DNA from: Novosphingobium sp. PhB165
Lineage (GTDB): Bacteria > Pseudomonadota > Alphaproteobacteria > Sphingomonadales > Sphingomonadaceae
Reading direction: 5' to 3'
NCBI RefSeq assembly: GCF_004341845.1
Contig: NZ_SLVB01000005.1
Location: 372,001-436,000, forward strand
Length of the DNA: 64,000 nt
This document shows, piece after piece, positions 44,252 to 55,015 of this stretch. The position numbers and the translations under genes were made by a program. Within the stretch, counting starts at the first letter, position 1; each line of letters begins with the position of its first letter. The notes beneath the pieces were generated by a model. The model was not told where the DNA came from, did not search any database, and worked only from the letters and a program-made list of their open reading frames with translations.

Positions 44252-45793
44252 TCAATCGACGATCGCCAGTCCCGCTGGATCGTGAACTTCGCATGCCAGC
44301 CCAAGCCAATCGGCCAGCGCCTTGTGGTCCTTGGCGACGCCGGGGCTGTAAAGCGGGCGCATCGCCTCGGACAATGTCAGCACAAGCGCCCCGTCCGCGA
44401 TCCGGATCGAGGTCTGCGAGAGACCGGCTTCGGAGCAGCCCGTCAGGCGGCGGCACAGGCGCACGGCAAGGCCCCAGCCAATCGCCCGATCGAGGTCTTC
44501 CTTGCAGGCGAGGCGGCCGAACGCTTCATGCACGTCGGTCTGGCCGGAATTAGCGAAGACGGTCATCGCCATCATCGCGCGGCCGTGCATGTCTAGGCCG
44601 ATCCAGCGTTTGCGGAGTGCCCAGGTCATGGCCTCTTCGGTGCGCAAGTTCGGCTCGGTGCGCATCGCGGCCAGTGCCAGCAAGCCGGAGGCTTGGCGTA
44701 GCTGGCGGTCCTGCGGTTCCTCGCGGCAGACCGGCGCGGTCCACTTCGCGACTTCGACCGCATCGTCGGCGGTGACGCGGGCGCTGGCGGAGAAGCCGGC
44801 GACGCTGGCCAGCATCGGATCCTCGGCCTGAACTTCCGCATCGAGCTGTGCGTGGAGCAGGCCTTCGCGCAAGCCCCATGACGAGAACACCAGCTTCGAA
44901 GGCTTGATGCGGGTGATCACTTCCACCATCAGCGCCGCCGCGTCGGGAAGCGAGGCAAGGCGCGAACTGGAGATGCGCGGATCGACCTCGCCCAGTTTGC
45001 CTCTGGCGAAATCGCGCGCCAGATGCAGCGCTTCGGAGGCGGGAAGTTCGAAGCCGTGCGGATCGTCCACCGGCCAGTCGAGCACCCGCATGGCCTGAAG
45101 CGCCAGCGCGCGCCACGATCCGCCGACGATGTAGAGCGGCAGCCCGCGTCCCTGCTCCCAGCCCGCGTTGTGAAGGCCGTTGTGTACGGTTTCGGAGAAC
45201 TTCGCGGGACCTTCGGTGCGCAAGTCCGGCAGGCGCAGAGTGCCGAAGGGCAGGGTGATGCCGTGCCAGCTTTCGCCCTCGGCAATCTCGACGAGTTCGA
45301 GGCTGCCGCCGCCAAGGTCGGCCGCGACGCCGCGCGCGCCCGGGAACGCCGCGATCACGCCGGTGGCGCTGGCGCGGGCTTCCTCCTCGCCCGAAAGCAG
45401 GCGCGGGAACAGGCCAAGCGCACGCACGGCGTCGAGGAACGCGGGCCCATTGCTGGCATCGCGCGCGGCAGCGGTGGCCACGCATTCCACGTTGCGGACG
45501 TCGAGCAGGCGCAGCAAGCCGGCGAAGCGCGCCAGCGTGGTGAGCGCGCTGCGCATCGCCTTGTCCGAGATCGCCCCGGTCTTGCCGAGGTCGCGGCCGA
45601 GGCGGGCGCTGACTTTTTCATTGAGGACGACAACGGGCGCACGCGGCGGCCCGTTGTAGACGACCATGCGCACGGTATTGGAACCGATATCGATGATCGC
45701 CCGCTTTTCGCTTTTGAGGCTTATGCCGATCATAGGAAGGCCAGGCTGATGCCGATCATAGGGGGGCTTTGGACGAATCGCCTTTGAGCCCAT
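44252..45793 (-). CDS. ppx: Ppx/GppA exopolyphosphatase
   Basis: Up to 513 residues. ASKHA-fold motifs RAIIDIGSNTVRMVVY near the N-terminus and AADLGGGSLELVEI in the first domain, with an additional C-terminal helical region as in full-length E. coli Ppx. It hydrolyses polyphosphate or pppGpp. The start is uncertain: ATG at 45793 follows the ppk stop by 24 bases, while the internal ATG at 45733 gives a more usual N-terminus (MIGISLKSEKRAI). A 20-base duplication covers this point (45717-45762). It is in one unit with ppk. Confidence 0.92.
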   Translation of the reverse strand: MGSKAIRPKPPYDRHQPGLPMIGISLKSEKRAIIDIGSNTVRMVVYNGPPRAPVVVLNEKVSARLGRDLGKTGAISDKAMRSALTTLARFAGLLRLLDVRNVECVATAAARDASNGPAFLDAVRALGLFPRLLSGEEEARASATGVIAAFPGARGVAADLGGGSLELVEIAEGESWHGITLPFGTLRLPDLRTEGPAKFSETVHNGLHNAGWEQGRGLPLYIVGGSWRALALQAMRVLDWPVDDPHGFELPASEALHLARDFARGKLGEVDPRISSSRLASLPDAAALMVEVITRIKPSKLVFSSWGLREGLLHAQLDAEVQAEDPMLASVAGFSASARVTADDAVEVAKWTAPVCREEPQDRQLRQASGLLALAAMRTEPNLRTEEAMTWALRKRWIGLDMHGRAMMAMTVFANSGQTDVHEAFGRLACKEDLDRAIGWGLAVRLCRRLTGCSEAGLSQTSIRIADGALVLTLSEAMRPLYSPGVAKDHKALADWLGLACEVHDPAGLAIVD

Positions 45794-45816
45794 TACGGGC
45801 GGACGCCCCCCTTATG

Positions 45817-48000
45817 TCAGATGTTGCCGCGTCTTAGCGAGAGCTTTGGCACCTTCCGTCCACTGGCAAGCGACGCACCGCGCCCGGAAAGCGACGGGTT
45901 GGTCATGAAATAGCGGTGGATATTGAAGGGCATGTCCACTTCTCCCACCCGATCGTAACTGCCGTCCGGATGGAGCACCCAGGACTGTTCGGTATCGAGC
46001 AGATTGGCCAACATGACCTGATCGAGCACCTGATCGTGCACGGTCTTGTTGGTAATCGGCACCATCACCTCCACCCGGCGGTCCAGATTGCGGCTCATGG
46101 CGTCGGCCGAGGTGATGTAGACCTTGGCTTTGCGGTTGGGCAGTTCGGCGCCGTTCGCGAAGGCCCAGATGCGGCAGTGTTCGAGGAAGCGGCCGATCAC
46201 CGACTTCACGGTGATGTTTTCCGAAAGCCCGGTGATGCCGGGGCGCAGACAGCAGATGCCGCGCACCACCAGTTCGATGTCCACGCCCGCCTCGCTGGCG
46301 GCATAGAGCTTGTCGATCAGGTCCGGGTCGGTCAGCGAGTTCATCTTGGCCCAGATCTGCGCGGGCTTTCCGGCGCGGGCATTGGCGATCTCGCCATCGA
46401 TGTTCGTATAGAGCGTCGAGCGCAGCGAGATCGGCGAGATCGACAGGCACTCGGTGCCCTTGGGTTCGACATAGCCGGTGATGAAGTTGAACAGGCGGCC
46501 GACATCGCGCCCCATCGCCGGATCGGCGGTGAAGTACGACAAGTCGGTATAGATGCGCGCGGTGATCGGGTGATAGTTGCCGGTGCCGAAGTGGCAGTAG
46601 GTGCGATACCCTTCGCCTTCGCGGCGCACGATCATCGATGTCTTGGCGTGGGTTTTCCAGTCCACGAAGCCGTAGATCACCTGAACGCCCGCGCGTTCGA
46701 GCTGGCTGGCCCAGAGCAGGTTCTGCTCCTCGTCGAAGCGGGCTTTCAGTTCGACCACCGCCGTCACCGACTTGCCCTGTTCGGCCGCGGCGATGAGCGC
46801 GGAGATGATCCCCGACTGCTTGCCGGCGCGGTAGAGCGTCTGCTTGATCGCGATCACGTCCGGATCGCGGGCGGCCTGCCGCAGGAAGTCGATCACCACC
46901 TCGAAGCTTTCGTAGGGGTGCTGGATGACGATGTCCTTCTCGCGGATGGCCGCGAAAATGTCTCCGTCATGCTCCAGAATACGCTCGGGATAGCGGGGGG
47001 AATAGGGTTCGAACTTCAGTTCGGGCCGGTCCTCGTCGCAGATCGCCGAAAGGCCGGAGAAGCCGATCAGCCCCTCGGTCTTCATGATAAGCGCCTTGTC
47101 GAGGCCCAGCTGGTTGCGCAGCAGCTCCTCGGCCGCCGGATCGAACTTGCCCTGAAGCTGTAGCACGATGACCAGACCGCGGCGGCGGCGCTGGATCGCG
47201 GTGCGGTAATAGCGCACCAGATCTTCGGCATCTTCCTCGATCTCGATGTCGCTGTCGCGCAGGATGCGGAATACGCCGTGACCGTGGAGCGTGAAGCCGG
47301 GGAACAGTTCACCCGCGTTGCGGTAGATCAGATCCTCGATCGAGATCCATGCCGCCTCCTCACCCGGAATGCGCACGAAGCGGGGCAGCGGGGCGGGGAT
47401 CAGCACCATTTCCATGACCGGCGCGTCGTCGGCCATGCGGGTCAGCGAGAACAGGATGCCGATGCCCTGATTGGCCACGAAGGGGAACGGGTGCGCGGGG
47501 TCGATCGCCTGCGGCGTGATCACCGGCATGACGAGGTCGAGGAAATAGGTGCGCAGCCACGCCTCGCGCTCCGGATCGAGCGTTTCCTCGGCCACGACGC
47601 GGATGCCTTCCTCGGCCAGCTGGACTTTCAGCCCGGCCCAGGTTTCCTGCTGGATCGCCTCCAGTTCGAGGACTTTCTCGTGCGTGGTGGCCATAGCCTG
47701 CGTCGGGGTGAGCCCGTCGATCGAGATCTCCTCGATCTGGCGGCGGACCTGCCCGGCGATGCCGGCGACGCGCACCATCAGGAACTCGTCGATATTGCTG
47801 CCCGAAATCGAGAGGAAGCGCAGGCGTTCGAGCAAGGGATAGTTCGGATTGGTCGCTTCGGCGAGCACGCGCTCGTTGAAGGCCAGCCAGCTCTGCTCGC
47901 GGTTGAAGTAGCGCGCGGGCAGCGTGGTGACGTCCGTCACCGGGCTGCTTTCGCCGGCGGGCTGAGCTTCGTGAATGTCCAGCATGTCCTTCGTTTTCAT
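45817..48000 (-). CDS. ppk: polyphosphate kinase 1
   Basis: 727 residues from ATG at 48000; an in-frame ATG at 47985 is also possible. It contains the N domain (FNREQSWLAFNERVLAEATN, ISGSNIDEFLMVRVAG), the H domain, and the two PLD-like catalytic regions with IKQTLYRAGKQS, DWKTHAKTSMIVRREGEG, the phosphorylated His in YCHFGTGNYHP, and GICCLRPGITGLSENI. It makes polyphosphate from ATP reversibly. ppx follows after 24 bases. The divergent DUF2126 gene starts 192 bases away. Confidence 0.96.
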   Translation of the reverse strand: MKTKDMLDIHEAQPAGESSPVTDVTTLPARYFNREQSWLAFNERVLAEATNPNYPLLERLRFLSISGSNIDEFLMVRVAGIAGQVRRQIEEISIDGLTPTQAMATTHEKVLELEAIQQETWAGLKVQLAEEGIRVVAEETLDPEREAWLRTYFLDLVMPVITPQAIDPAHPFPFVANQGIGILFSLTRMADDAPVMEMVLIPAPLPRFVRIPGEEAAWISIEDLIYRNAGELFPGFTLHGHGVFRILRDSDIEIEEDAEDLVRYYRTAIQRRRRGLVIVLQLQGKFDPAAEELLRNQLGLDKALIMKTEGLIGFSGLSAICDEDRPELKFEPYSPRYPERILEHDGDIFAAIREKDIVIQHPYESFEVVIDFLRQAARDPDVIAIKQTLYRAGKQSGIISALIAAAEQGKSVTAVVELKARFDEEQNLLWASQLERAGVQVIYGFVDWKTHAKTSMIVRREGEGYRTYCHFGTGNYHPITARIYTDLSYFTADPAMGRDVGRLFNFITGYVEPKGTECLSISPISLRSTLYTNIDGEIANARAGKPAQIWAKMNSLTDPDLIDKLYAASEAGVDIELVVRGICCLRPGITGLSENITVKSVIGRFLEHCRIWAFANGAELPNRKAKVYITSADAMSRNLDRRVEVMVPITNKTVHDQVLDQVMLANLLDTEQSWVLHPDGSYDRVGEVDMPFNIHRYFMTNPSLSGRGASLASGRKVPKLSLRRGNI

Positions 48001-48191
48001 CCGAGCTTGTAGGCGGGAATTGTCCCCGCGCGGGGAGAGCCCGCAATGGAGCACCCGTGGACCCCCTTGCATGCCACGATGACAGTTTTGCTGCAATCGG
48101 GGAGGTCATTTGCGCAATCTAACAAGTTCCGGGCGCCAGACCAATGGAAGATCATTGCAGTGCAGCATTGTTTCAAGCAAAGTCGCACGCG

Positions 48192-51100
48192 ATGATCAAG
48201 GCGGCCCTCCACCATCTCACGCGCTACCGTTATTCACGGCGGGTGCGCCTCGGTCCCCAGGTTATACGGCTGCGTCCGGCGCCGCACAGTCGGACGGCGG
48301 TGCCGAACTATTCGCTGAAGATCAGCCCGCCCGAGCATTTCCTGAATTGGCAGCAGGATCCGCACGGCAACTGGCAGGCGCGGGTGGTGTTCCCCGATCC
48401 GATCGACCATTTCTCGATCGAGGTGGATTTGCTGGCCGAACTGGCGGTAATCAACCCGTTCGACTTTTTCGTTGAGCCTGAGGCCGAGAATTACCCCTTC
48501 GCTTATTCGGAAGCGATGGCAGCGGACCTTGCGGCCTATTTCGAAGTGGAACCGCAGGGGCCGCTGTTCGAGGAACTGGTTGCCAGCCATACCGGCTATG
48601 CGGGGCGGACGGTCGATTTCCTTGTCGAGGTGAACCGCCAGCTCCAGCAGCGCATCGGCTATGTGATTCGCATGGAGCCGGGGGTGATGACCCCGGAAGA
48701 GACGCTGGGCGTGGGCATCGGGTCGTGCCGCGATTCGGCGTGGCTGCTGGTGCAACTGCTGCGGCGGCTGGGTTTTGCGGCGCGGTTCGTCTCGGGCTAT
48801 TCGATCCAGCTGGTTGCCGACGTGATCCCCAAGGAAGGCCCCAAGGGCGTGCAGGACGACGTGGTCGACCTTCATGCCTGGGCCGAGGCCTATGTGCCCG
48901 GCGCGGGCTGGATCGCGCTCGACGCCACATCGGGCATGTTCGCGGGAGAGGGGCATATCCCGCTCTGCGCCGCGCCGCACTATCGCTCCGCCACCCCGAT
49001 TGAGGGCATGGCGGAACCTGCCGAAGTGCAGTTCCAGTTCGAGATGGGCATCAGCCGCATTGCCGAGGCGGTGCGCATCACCAAGCCCTTCACCGAAGAG
49101 CGCTGGCAGGCCCTGCTGGACCTTGGCGACAAGGTGGACGCGGAACTGGATGCCGCCGGGGCCAACCTGACGATGGGCGGCGAGCCGACTTTCATCGCCG
49201 ACAGCGATTTCGAGGCGGCCGAGTGGAACGGCGCTGCCGTCGGCCCGACCAAGGCGGCCTATGCCGACAAGCTGATCCGCCTGCTGCGCGAGAAGTTCGC
49301 GCCGGGTTCGCTGCTCCATTACGGGCAGGGCAAGTGGTATCCGGGGGAGAGCCTGCCGCGCTGGGGCTTCTCGATCTACTGGCGCAAGGATGGCACGCCG
49401 ATCTGGCGAGACCCCGCGCTGATCGCGGGTGAAAAGCCGCGCGCCAAGGATGCCGAGGCGGAGCCGGTGCCTACCGTGGATGTCGCCGTGGCGGAGATCC
49501 TCCTGCGCGAAACCGCGCGGGGGCTGGGCGTCGAGGATGGTTTCGTCCAGCCGGTCTACGAGGACAGGGGCGAATGGGCGGAGAAGGAGGCGGAGCTTCC
49601 GCTCAATGTCACCCCGCTCGATCCCAAGGTCGATGACGAGGAACTGGCGCGCCGCTTCGTGCGGACTTACCGGCGCGGGCTCGACAAGGCCGTGGGTTAC
49701 GTGCTGCCGGTGCAGCGCTGGAACGCCGCCGATCTCTCGGTGCCGCGCTGGAAAAGCGAGCGCTGGCGCGTGCGCAAGGAAGTGCTGACGGCGGTGCCGG
49801 GCGATTCCGCGCTTGGCTACCGGCTGCCGCTGGGTTCGCTGCCGTTCGTGCCGCCGTCCGACTATCCCTACATCCATCCTCGCGACACGGCCGAGCCGCG
49901 CGAGCCGATGGCCGATTTTCGCGAACAGGTGATCGAGCGCGGCAGCGAAGCGCGCGTGGCCGGGGCGGAACGGCACGGCCAGCGCCTGCAGCAAGTGGAA
50001 CAGGCGGAGGGCGGCCACCCCGCGCAGGACGTGGTCGAGCAGCATATCATCGAAGGCGCGGTGCGCACCGCGCTCACGGTCGAGCCACGCGGCGATTACC
50101 TCGCGGTGTTCATCCCGCCCACCGAGCGGCTGGAGGACTATCTCGAACTCGTGGCCGCGGTTGAAGTGGTGGCCGAAACGCATCGCATGCCGATCCGGAT
50201 CGAGGGCTATCCGCCGCCGCCCGACCCGCGCCTGCAAGTGCTCAAGGTCACGCCCGATCCCGGCGTGATCGAGGTCAACATCCACCCCTCGGCCTCATGG
50301 CGCGAGACGGTGGAGATCACCGAGACGCTCTACGACGCCGCGCGCGAAGTGGGGCTCACGGCCGACAAGTTCATGGTCGACGGCCGCTCGATCGGCACCG
50401 GCGGCGGTAATCACATCGTGCTCGGCGGGCCAAGCCTGCTCGAAAGCCCGTTCATGCGCCGCCCGGACCTGCTCAAGAGCTTCGTCACGTACTGGCAGCG
50501 TCATCCTTCGCTGAGCTATCTGTTCTCGGGCCTGTTCATCGGCCCGACCAGTCAGGCCCCGCGCATCGACGAGGCGCGGCACGATGCGCTTTACGAGCTG
50601 GAAATTGCCCTCGCACAAGTTCCGGGCCCCGAACACCAGCAACCGGCGCCATGGGTAGTCGACCGGCTGTTCCGCAACTTGCTGGTGGACGTGACCGGCA
50701 ATACTCACCGCACCGAAATCTGCATCGACAAGCTGTTCAGCCCCGACGGGCCGACCGGCCGCCTCGGCCTCGTCGAGTTTCGCGGTTTCGAGATGCCGCC
50801 GGATGCCCGGATGAGCTTGGCCCAGCAACTTCTCCTGCGCGCGCTCACCGCGTGGTTCTGGAAGGAACCGCAGGGCGGCGGGCTGGTGCGCTGGGGCACG
50901 CAGTTGCATGACAAGTTCATGCTCGGCCACTTCGTCTGGGCCGATTTCCTCGACGTGCTCGATGACCTTGGCCGCGCCGGATACAGCTTCGATCCGGCGT
51001 GGTTCGAGGCCCAGCGCATGTTCCGCTTCCCGGTCCACGGCGAGGTCGAGGGCGGCGGCGTCAGCCTTGAGATCAGCCATGCGCTCGAACCGTGGAACGT

Positions 51101-51575
51101 GCTGGGCGAAACCGGCGCGATCGGCGGCACCGTGCGTTATGTCGATAGCTCCACGGAGCGCCTGCAAGTCCGCGCTTCCGGCCTCGTTCCCGGCCGCCAT
51201 GTGATCTCGTGCAACGGGCGGCGGGTGCCGCTGACGATGATCGGGCCCGACGAAGGCGTCGGCGGCGTGCGTTACAAGGCATGGGCCCCAGCTGAGTGCC
51301 TCCATCCGATGCTGCCAGCCAATGCGCCGCTGACCTTCGATATCTACGACTTGTGGAACAGCCGTTCGCTGGGCGGCTGCGTCTACCACGTGGCGCATCC
51401 GGGCGGGCGCCATTACGATGACGTGCCGGTCAACGGCTATGAGGCCGAAGCAAGGCGCAAGGCACGTTTCCAGCCGCACGGCCACTCACCGGGGACCATG
51501 CAGACCCCGCCGGAGGAAAATCCCGGCGAGTTCCCGCATTCGCTCGACTTGCGCCGCCCGGCGCGGGGGATCTGA
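48192..51575 (+). CDS. transglutaminase-DUF2126 fusion protein
   Basis: 1127 residues. N-terminal transglutaminase-like domain ([20 protein letters not shown]) with the catalytic triad Cys about 178 in GSCRDSAW, His about 227 in DLHAWAEA, Asp about 244 in WIALDATSG. The rest is DUF2126: [56 protein letters not shown], and [18 protein letters not shown]2126 has been proposed to be a carboxylate-amine ligase of the GCS group. With the two genes that follow it forms a predicted peptide-synthesis or modification system. Confidence 0.93.
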   Translation: MIKAALHHLTRYRYSRRVRLGPQVIRLRPAPHSRTAVPNYSLKISPPEHFLNWQQDPHGNWQARVVFPDPIDHFSIEVDLLAELAVINPFDFFVEPEAENYPFAYSEAMAADLAAYFEVEPQGPLFEELVASHTGYAGRTVDFLVEVNRQLQQRIGYVIRMEPGVMTPEETLGVGIGSCRDSAWLLVQLLRRLGFAARFVSGYSIQLVADVIPKEGPKGVQDDVVDLHAWAEAYVPGAGWIALDATSGMFAGEGHIPLCAAPHYRSATPIEGMAEPAEVQFQFEMGISRIAEAVRITKPFTEERWQALLDLGDKVDAELDAAGANLTMGGEPTFIADSDFEAAEWNGAAVGPTKAAYADKLIRLLREKFAPGSLLHYGQGKWYPGESLPRWGFSIYWRKDGTPIWRDPALIAGEKPRAKDAEAEPVPTVDVAVAEILLRETARGLGVEDGFVQPVYEDRGEWAEKEAELPLNVTPLDPKVDDEELARRFVRTYRRGLDKAVGYVLPVQRWNAADLSVPRWKSERWRVRKEVLTAVPGDSALGYRLPLGSLPFVPPSDYPYIHPRDTAEPREPMADFREQVIERGSEARVAGAERHGQRLQQVEQAEGGHPAQDVVEQHIIEGAVRTALTVEPRGDYLAVFIPPTERLEDYLELVAAVEVVAETHRMPIRIEGYPPPPDPRLQVLKVTPDPGVIEVNIHPSASWRETVEITETLYDAAREVGLTADKFMVDGRSIGTGGGNHIVLGGPSLLESPFMRRPDLLKSFVTYWQRHPSLSYLFSGLFIGPTSQAPRIDEARHDALYELEIALAQVPGPEHQQPAPWVVDRLFRNLLVDVTGNTHRTEICIDKLFSPDGPTGRLGLVEFRGFEMPPDARMSLAQQLLLRALTAWFWKEPQGGGLVRWGTQLHDKFMLGHFVWADFLDVLDDLGRAGYSFDPAWFEAQRMFRFPVHGEVEGGGVSLEISHALEPWNVLGETGAIGGTVRYVDSSTERLQVRASGLVPGRHVISCNGRRVPLTMIGPDEGVGGVRYKAWAPAECLHPMLPANAPLTFDIYDLWNSRSLGGCVYHVAHPGGRHYDDVPVNGYEAEARRKARFQPHGHSPGTMQTPPEENPGEFPHSLDLRRPARGI

Positions 51576-51579
51576 AACC

Positions 51580-54120
51580 ATGGCCGCCGCCCCGCCTTCC
51601 GGACCGGATTCCACGCTGACCGAAAGTGCACCGGGCTGGCTGGATTCCTATCCGGTCGAGGTTTCGGGCGGAGACCTTTTCGGCGATGCCGCCGAGCCGG
51701 TGGCGGCACGCTGGAAGGCCGTGGCTGCGGGCCTTTCCGCGCTGTCCGAAGGCGATCCCGTTGCCTTGCAGGAAAACGCCGCGCGCAATGCCGCCGATCT
51801 TGGCCTGACATTCCGCGTCACCGGCGAGGAAGAGGAGCGCGCTTGGCCGCTCAATGCCATGCCGGTGGTGATCGGCGCGGGGGAATGGGAGGTCATCGAG
51901 CGCGGGCTGATCCAGCGCGCCGAACTGCTCGAACACCTTGCCGCCGATATCTACGGACCGCAGCGGATGGTCCGCGAGGGGCATCTGCCAGCGGCGGCGA
52001 TTGCCGGAAATCCCTTCTTCGCGCGCAAGATGCTCGGTCGGGCGGGGCGGCTGGGTGAGGGGCCGGGGAAGGCCCGCTTCATTCAGGTCTATTCGGCCGA
52101 TCTCGCGCGCGGGCCGCGCGGACAGTGGCGGGTACTGCAAGATCGTGTGCGGATCGCCAACGGTATCGGCTACGCGCTTGAAAACCGCCTCGCGATGACG
52201 CGGCTGGCCGGTCACTTGCTGGCCGATCAGCAAGTGCGGCGCATTGTCGATTTCTTCGGGCTCATGCGCGAAGGCATGATCGCCGCCTGCGGGCGGGAGG
52301 CCCCGCGCGTCGCGCTGCTCACGCCCGGCCGCTTCAACCAGACTTATGCCGAACAGGCCCACCTTGCGCGCTATCTGGGCTTTCCGCTGGTGGAAGGGCG
52401 CGATCTTTCGGTGGTGGACGACCGGCTCTGGGTCGGCACGATCGCCGGGCCCAAGCGCGTGGATTCGATCTGGCGCTGGATCAACACCACCTCGCTCGAT
52501 CCGCTGGCTTTCGATGCCCGCTCGCAGCTTGGCGTGGCCAATCTCTTCGAGGCATGGGCAGGCGGGGGGGTCGGCATGATCAACTGGCCGGGTACCGAAG
52601 TGCTGGAGAGCCCTGCTTTCGCCGCCTTCATGCCGCGTCTCTGTCAGGTCCTGCTGGGTGAGGCCCCGATCCTGCCCAACATCGCGACGTGGTGGTGCGG
52701 ACAGGCGGCCGAAAGCGCCACTGTTGCCGCGCGGCTTGATGAACTGGCAGTGCTCCCCGCCTTCGGCCAGCCGGTCGAAGGACTTGAACGTCGCGAGCCG
52801 GTGGCCGGGGCCGATCTCGACGGCGCGCAGCGCTCGGCCTTGCTGGATGCGCTGGCGCGGCGGCCGATGGACTATTGCGGGCAGGAGATCGTCCACCTCT
52901 CCACCGTGCCCGCCATCATCGATGGCGAGATCGTGCCGCGCCCCTTCACGGTCCGCGCCTTCGTCGCGCGCGATGCCGATGGGGTTTGGACGGTCATGCC
53001 CGGCGGTTTCGCCCGCCTTGCCGCGAGTCAGGCGCTACCGACCTCGCTGATGGGCGAGGGCGAGATTTCCGCCGATGTCTGGGTGGTGGACGAAGTGCCG
53101 AACCCGGCCCAGTTGGCCGGCCGCGCGATCCCCGAGCCGCCGATTTCGCGCGGGGGCGGCATTCTTGCCAGTCAGGCGGCGGACAATCTCTACTGGTTCG
53201 GGCGCTACAACGAGCGAGCCCAGCTCGTTACCCGTGTGCTGCGCGCGCTGCTCGACGGTTCGGTAGAGATCGACGGCGCGCCCGAGGAACAGGGCGGCGT
53301 GGTTGGCGCGCTGGTGGCGCTGCTGGTCGAGGCGGGCAGCATCGAGCAACCGACAGGAACGCCCGATGTTCAGGCCATCGCTGCCGCCGTGCTGGCCGAA
53401 GCGGGGCTGCCGGGCGGGGTGACCACGCTGATGCGCCGCCGTCAGGCCGTTGGCCTCTCGCTGCGCGAACGCTTCGCGCGGGACTTCTGGCGGCTGGTAA
53501 GTCAGGGCGTGCCGCAAGTGGACGTGCACCGACCGGCAACACTGCTGGGGGCGGTACGGCGCCTGACCGAGCATTTCAGTGCGCTCGCCGGGCTCGTCTC
53601 GGAAAACATGGTGCGTTCGGCCGCATGGCGCTTTCTGGAGATCGGCCAGCGGCTCGAACGCGCACAGGGGATCTGCCGCATGGTCCGCCAGCTGGGAGAT
53701 ACCGTTGCGGAGGGGGCGGACCCCAAGGAAACAGGAGGCGCGCTGGGCGTGCTGCTCGACTTGTGCGACAGCCAGATCATCTATCGCACGCGCTATTTGA
53801 CCGGGCCGATGGCGGGGCCGGTGCGCGATCTGGTCCTGCTTGATCCGGACAACCCGCGCGCACTGGTGTTCCAGATCGCCGGGATCGTCGAGCATCTGGC
53901 TGCATTGCCGAGCGGGCGGGACGACAACTTGCCCGAACCGCCGATGCGCGCCGCCCGCGCGCTGCTGGGCAGGCTTCAGGCCGCCACCGCGCAGGACATG
54001 ACCGGTGAGATGCTCGAAAGGATCGAGCACGAACTCTACGACCTCTCGGACGCGCTTTCGGCGCGGTACTTCCTCCAGTTCGACCCCGAGCAGGCCGAAC
54101 GACGGACCTTGCTTTTGTGA
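51580..54120 (+). CDS. circularly permuted ATP-grasp / alpha-E fusion
   Basis: 846 residues. The N-terminal two-thirds is the circularly permuted ATP-grasp (DUF404/407): ELLEHLAADIYGPQRMVREG, LLTPGRFNQTYAEQAHLARY, GPKRVDSIWRWINTTSLDPL, VGMINWPGTEVLESPAFAAF and GGFARLA. From about residue 525 comes the alpha-E (DUF403) helical domain: RGGGILASQAADNLYWFGRY and FRSAAWRFLEIGQRLERAQ-like helices. In many bacteria these are separate genes; here they are fused. It is thought to form amide bonds. ATG at 51580, 4 bases after the previous stop. Confidence 0.93.
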   Translation: MAAAPPSGPDSTLTESAPGWLDSYPVEVSGGDLFGDAAEPVAARWKAVAAGLSALSEGDPVALQENAARNAADLGLTFRVTGEEEERAWPLNAMPVVIGAGEWEVIERGLIQRAELLEHLAADIYGPQRMVREGHLPAAAIAGNPFFARKMLGRAGRLGEGPGKARFIQVYSADLARGPRGQWRVLQDRVRIANGIGYALENRLAMTRLAGHLLADQQVRRIVDFFGLMREGMIAACGREAPRVALLTPGRFNQTYAEQAHLARYLGFPLVEGRDLSVVDDRLWVGTIAGPKRVDSIWRWINTTSLDPLAFDARSQLGVANLFEAWAGGGVGMINWPGTEVLESPAFAAFMPRLCQVLLGEAPILPNIATWWCGQAAESATVAARLDELAVLPAFGQPVEGLERREPVAGADLDGAQRSALLDALARRPMDYCGQEIVHLSTVPAIIDGEIVPRPFTVRAFVARDADGVWTVMPGGFARLAASQALPTSLMGEGEISADVWVVDEVPNPAQLAGRAIPEPPISRGGGILASQAADNLYWFGRYNERAQLVTRVLRALLDGSVEIDGAPEEQGGVVGALVALLVEAGSIEQPTGTPDVQAIAAAVLAEAGLPGGVTTLMRRRQAVGLSLRERFARDFWRLVSQGVPQVDVHRPATLLGAVRRLTEHFSALAGLVSENMVRSAAWRFLEIGQRLERAQGICRMVRQLGDTVAEGADPKETGGALGVLLDLCDSQIIYRTRYLTGPMAGPVRDLVLLDPDNPRALVFQIAGIVEHLAALPSGRDDNLPEPPMRAARALLGRLQAATAQDMTGEMLERIEHELYDLSDALSARYFLQFDPEQAERRTLLL

Positions 54121-55001
54121 TGCGTTATTCGGTCAGCCATATCACCACGCTGCAATATGCCGCCCCGGTGCGCCTTGCGCAGTTCAACGCACGGCTGCGC
54201 CCGGCGGCATGGCCGGGGCAGACGCTGGGCGACTATCTGCTCACCGTCGATCCACAACCGGCGCAAGTGCTGGAGCGGGAAGGCGGCTATTACATCAACG
54301 AGGCGCGCTTTTCGCTGCACGATCCCATTTCGGAACTTCAGATCGAAAGCCGCTTCACGGTCGAGAAAGAGCCGCTGCCTTTCTTCGTGACCGATTCCGC
54401 CGGCCCCGGCCTTGCCGACTTGCGGGAACGGGCGATGCAGAAGCCGGACCTGTCGGCGCTGGGCCCGGCCTCGTACAGTTTCGCCTCGCCCATCGCGGTG
54501 CCGGAGCGCGACATCGCCATGTGGTCGAGCGGGTTCCTCAGCGAATCGATGCCGGTGGTGGAAGCGGGAAGGGCATTGATGGCGGCGATCCACCAGCAGT
54601 TCGCCTACGAATCGGGCGCGACCGTGGCCGATACGCCGCCGATCGAGGCATTCCGCGCGCGCCACGGCGTGTGTCAGGACTTCAGCCACATCATGATCAT
54701 CGCCGCGCGCGCGCACGGCATTCCGGCGGCCTATGTCAGCGGCTATCTGCGGACACTGCCGCCGCCGGGGAAGGAGCGGCTGGTCGGTGCCGACGCCATG
54801 CATGCATGGGTGAACTTGTGGTGCGGGGACGATCTCGGCTGGATCGGCTTCGATCCCACCAACAATATCCTGGCCGATACCGACCACATCTTCATCGGTA
54901 TGGGGCGCGACTATACTGACGTGGCTCCGCTGGACGGGACGTTTCGCGGCTCTTCGCAGCAGACCATGATCTTCTCGGTGGACGTTGCGCCGCTGGATTG
55001 A
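54120..55001 (+). CDS. transglutaminase-like cysteine protease/amidase
   Basis: 293 residues. The N-terminal beta domain (RYSVSHITTLQYAAPVRLAQ) is followed by the transglutaminase core with Cys about 184 in GVCQDFSHI, His about 228 in MHAWVNLW, Asp about 244 in WIGFDPTNN. It is the third gene of the predicted amidoligase cluster, and its start overlaps the upstream stop as TGATG. It probably cleaves or exchanges amide bonds on the product of the ligases. Confidence 0.93.
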   Translation: MRYSVSHITTLQYAAPVRLAQFNARLRPAAWPGQTLGDYLLTVDPQPAQVLEREGGYYINEARFSLHDPISELQIESRFTVEKEPLPFFVTDSAGPGLADLRERAMQKPDLSALGPASYSFASPIAVPERDIAMWSSGFLSESMPVVEAGRALMAAIHQQFAYESGATVADTPPIEAFRARHGVCQDFSHIMIIAARAHGIPAAYVSGYLRTLPPPGKERLVGADAMHAWVNLWCGDDLGWIGFDPTNNILADTDHIFIGMGRDYTDVAPLDGTFRGSSQQTMIFSVDVAPLD

Positions 55002-55015
55002 CTAGGCGCTGCCGC

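Noticed and set aside
48234-50285. Long minus-strand open frame opposite the DUF2126 gene
   Set aside because: Antisense artefact of strong GC codon bias.
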